DNA of 50,144 nt, taken from an uncultured Oscillibacter sp. (GTDB lineage Bacteria; Bacillota; Clostridia; Oscillospirales; Oscillospiraceae). The notes under the pieces are model-generated. The model was not told the origin of the DNA. It ran no database searches and saw nothing but the letters and a program-made list of their open reading frames with translations. The translations under genes and the position numbers were made by a program. Positions 48,673-50,144 of the stretch are shown here, piece by piece. How positions within the stretch are numbered: the first letter of the stretch is position 1; each line of letters opens with the position of its first letter. The DNA is taken from NCBI RefSeq assembly GCF_900544955.1, contig NZ_UQXD01000014.1, forward strand, positions 1-50,144, given 5' to 3'.

Positions 48673-48694
48673 TTGTCGAATTCTGTGGTATACT
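48673..48694 (+). promoter_or_regulatory. nth promoter with Spo0A-box-like sequence
   Basis: TATACT (48689-48694) with a TGG extended -10 and no clear -35. TTGTCGAA (48673-48680), identical to the Spo0A box consensus, ends 8 bases upstream of it and occupies part of the spacer. Binding there would repress; the match may be chance. Confidence 0.45.
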
Positions 48695-48724
48695 CGCCTC
48701 ATCTAAAACGTGAGGTGAACCGCC

Positions 48725-49360
48725 ATGAAATCGAAAGCCGCCATCGGCCGCATCATCGCCGTGCTGAAGGAGCTGTACCCCGACAGCCTGTGCTCGCTGC
48801 AGTATGAAAAGGACTATGAGCTGCTCTTCGCCGTGCGGCTGGCCGCCCAGTGCACCGACGAACGGGTGAACAAGGTGACTCCGGCACTATACGCCCGCTT
48901 CCCCACCCTGGAGAGCTTCGCCGAGGCGGACCCCCAGGAGGTGGGGGAGTACATCCACTCCTGCGGCTTTTTCAACGGCAAGGCCCGGGACATTGTCGCC
49001 TGCGCGCAAAAGCTGCTGATGGAGCACGGCGGCAAGGTCCCCGGCACCATGGAGGAGCTGACGGCCCTCCCCGGCGTGGGGCGGAAGACCGCCAACCTCA
49101 TCCTGGGGGACGTGTTCGGCCAGCCCGCCTACGTCTGCGACACCCACTGTATCCGCATCACCGGGCGGCTGGGCATCACCGACGGGTCCAAAGACCCCCT
49201 CCAGGTGGAGCGGCAGCTCCGGGAGAAAATCCCCCCCAAGGAGTCCAACAACTTCTGCCACCGCATGGTGCTCTTCGGCCGGGACACCTGCACCGCCCGC
49301 AGTCCCAAGTGCACCGGCTGCCCCCTGCGGCAGGACTGCGACATGGGAAAAATCAACTGA
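48725..49360 (+). CDS. nth: Endonuclease III (DNA glycosylase/AP lyase)
   Basis: It removes oxidised pyrimidines and cleaves abasic sites. The 211 residues hold the helix-hairpin-helix ALPGVGRKTANLIL with catalytic Lys121, CDTHCIRITGRLG with catalytic Asp139, and the 4Fe-4S ligands C-x6-C-x2-C-x5-C in CTARSPKCTGCPLRQDC. Length is standard. GTGAGGTGAACCGCC precedes the ATG. It is divergent from rarA, so two repair genes share one intergenic region. Confidence 0.97.
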   Translation: MKSKAAIGRIIAVLKELYPDSLCSLQYEKDYELLFAVRLAAQCTDERVNKVTPALYARFPTLESFAEADPQEVGEYIHSCGFFNGKARDIVACAQKLLMEHGGKVPGTMEELTALPGVGRKTANLILGDVFGQPAYVCDTHCIRITGRLGITDGSKDPLQVERQLREKIPPKESNNFCHRMVLFGRDTCTARSPKCTGCPLRQDCDMGKIN

Positions 49361-49538
49361 GCATGCCGCCTGTCCCAGGCGCCTCCCGGCGTTTCGCCGT
49401 CGGAGTGTCACTAAAAACGCAAGCGTGTTCTGACGCGGCATGTCCGTGACCGTGCAGCCCTCCCGGTCCGCACGTGGGCAAGCGGTGCGCCTTCGGTGCA
49501 CGGCACATGCCCACAGCGGGCCCAGCCTTCTCCCCAAC

Positions 49539-49556
49539 GTGCCTGCGGCACTTTTT
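49539..49556 (+). terminator. Short terminator-like hairpin
   Basis: A 5-bp stem (49539-49543 with 49547-49551), 3-base loop and five T's. Weak alone, but it precedes a stronger terminator with the same GTGCCTGC start. Confidence 0.5.
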
Positions 49557-49568
49557 CGATCACACGCC

Positions 49569-49598
49569 GTGCCTGCGCGAAAGCGCAGGCACTTTTTT
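49569..49598 (+). terminator. Strong terminator upstream of the small-gene pair
   Basis: A perfect 10-bp stem (49569-49578 with 49583-49592), GAAA tetraloop and six T's. It ends whatever plus-strand RNA crosses 49361-49590, at the latest the nth transcript. Confidence 0.9.
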
Positions 49599-49655
49599 GC
49601 CTCCGGCCTCATATACTGGTTTGGAACCGACCAACCAAGACTCCAAGGAGGTATT

Positions 49656-49913
49656 ATGGACGACAAAACCACCCGGCTGGTAGAACAGCTGAGAAGCAAC
49701 CCCGCCATGCTCCAATCCCTCATGCGCTCCCGGGACGGGCAGGCCCTCATGCAGATGCTGACCCGGGGCGACCAGGGCGCGGGACTGCAGCGGGCGGTCC
49801 AGTCCGCGGCCCGCGGCAACCCGGCGGACATGGTGAAGCTGGTGAGCCAGGTCATGCAGAGCCCCGACGGCGCGGAACTGGTGGAGCGCATCAACAGAGC
49901 GGTCCAGAAATAA
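49656..49913 (+). CDS. Small helical protein of unknown function (85 aa)
   Basis: An 85-residue protein reading MDDKTTRLVEQLRSNPAMLQ ... LMRSRDGQALMQML, GNPADMVKLVSQVMQSPDGAELVERINRAVQK: all helix-favouring, without cysteines or membrane segments. Repeated N-P-A-x-(L/M) and S-R/P-D-G-x-x-L units suggest internal duplication. AAGGAGGTATT gives a good start; the frame's longer upstream part crosses the terminator and is not coding. I do not recognise a named family. The next gene also has helical N-P-D-A-M text, so the two look related and may interact. Confidence 0.72.
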   Translation: MDDKTTRLVEQLRSNPAMLQSLMRSRDGQALMQMLTRGDQGAGLQRAVQSAARGNPADMVKLVSQVMQSPDGAELVERINRAVQK

Positions 49914-49928
49914 CCCCGGGAAAGGCGG

Positions 49929-50144
49929 GTGGCGGATTTGGCCGAATTTGACGAAAAACTGAACAACATCCTGGCCAATCCCGACGCCATGGCCCAGATC
50001 ATGCAGCTGGCCCAGTCCCTGGGCGGCGGCCAGCCCTCCGAGGCGGCGCCGCCCCCCGCCCAGCCGGCGCAGGCGCCGGTCTCTCCGCCGTCTCCGGCGG
50101 GGGCCGCGCCGGGGCCGGACCTGCTGTCCTCCCTGGCCGGCGGG
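49929..50144 (+). CDS. Small helical, Ala/Pro-rich protein (partial, cut by right edge)
   Basis: The first 72 residues are visible: VADLAEFDEKLNNILANPDA and MAQIMQLAQSLGGG, then a low-complexity Ala/Pro stretch and LLSSLAGG at the window edge. The N-terminal LANPDAMAQIMQLAQSL unit echoes the preceding gene. The GTG start at 49929 is 15 bp past that gene's stop with only a weak GGGAAAGG site; a TTG three codons later is an alternative. No family recognised. Confidence 0.55.
   Translation, partial: MADLAEFDEKLNNILANPDAMAQIMQLAQSLGGGQPSEAAPPPAQPAQAPVSPPSPAGAAPGPDLLSSLAGG

Larger units (their letters stand above)
49361..49655. other. Hairpin-rich intergenic region after nth
   Basis: About 295 bp with no credible gene. 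It holds a series of hairpins: 49387-49391 with 49395-49399; GTGGGC/GCCCAC bracketing inner GTGC pairs around 49477-49513; and two terminator-like hairpins listed separately. The density of pairing suggests a structured RNA or a processed 3' region. TATACT at 49612-49617 is a possible -10 for the next gene. Confidence 0.45.

Noticed and set aside
1..50144. CRISPR arrays, tRNA or rRNA genes, insertion sequences, prophage genes
   Set aside because: I saw no regularly spaced repeats, no tRNA cloverleaf with a terminal CCA or GGTTCGA-type T arm, and no transposase, integrase or phage protein motif.

Overview
The window is a gene-dense, GC-rich stretch of chromosome from a spore-forming Firmicute. 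The gene complement (spoIIAA-spoIIAB-sigF, spoIIGA-sigE, a valine T-box, ClpX/ClpP/Lon, DUF951, DUF4358) and the base composition together suggest the Oscillospiraceae, near Flavonifractor, Pseudoflavonifractor, Intestinimonas or Lawsonibacter. The genus is an inference from gene content, not a search. Because GC is high, almost every gene has a long open shadow frame on the other strand; these are left out.

Layout. 1-4.0 kb (minus strand): pyrH-frr-uppS-cdsA-dxr, a conserved block for UMP synthesis, ribosome recycling and isoprenoid/phospholipid precursors; dxr is cut by the left edge. 4.1-10.7 kb (minus): tig-clpP-clpX-lon-ysxC, a protein folding and proteolysis block. 10.7-16.9 kb (minus): a metallophosphoesterase, two tandem zinc-ribbon membrane proteins with a decayed third copy, thrC, yraN-rnhB-rbgA and two tandem signal peptidases I. 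17.0-18.0 kb (minus): an EamA transporter, divergent from a plus-strand run at 18.0-21.7 kb (3-methyladenine DNA glycosylase, HAD hydrolase, HpcH/HpaI aldolase, pentapeptide-repeat protein, transglutaminase-like protein). An AT-rich isochorismatase-family gene follows, looking foreign. 22.4-24.9 kb (minus): pcrA/uvrD. 25.1-30.8 kb (plus): a VOC protein, a BlaI/BlaR1-type regulator pair whose sensor has an ectodomain of about 1,000 residues, and a membrane-anchored rhodanese. 30.9-34.0 kb (minus): DUF4358 lipoprotein-MBOAT-DHHW, an envelope O-acylation set. 34.2-35.3 kb: a threonine-aldolase-type gene.

35.3-37.7 kb is the most interesting part. A strong promoter, with one LexA (SOS) box in its spacer and a second just downstream, drives a 41-residue membrane protein, a radical SAM protein with a helix-hairpin-helix tail (putative DNA modification/repair family) and its partner 'DNA metabolism' protein. 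The last gene runs 113 bp into the 3' end of sigF on the opposite strand, so SOS transcription would be antisense to the sporulation sigma operon.

37.6-45.9 kb (minus) carries two sporulation control units (spoIIAA-spoIIAB-sigF and spoIIGA-sigE) flanking a DUF3795 protein and a T-box-controlled operon: two YcxB-like membrane proteins followed by valS, with a readable GUC (Val) specifier. 46.0-50.1 kb: two small proteins, an S1-domain RNA-binding protein converging on rarA, nth, a hairpin-rich intergenic region and two small unrecognised genes, the last cut by the right edge.
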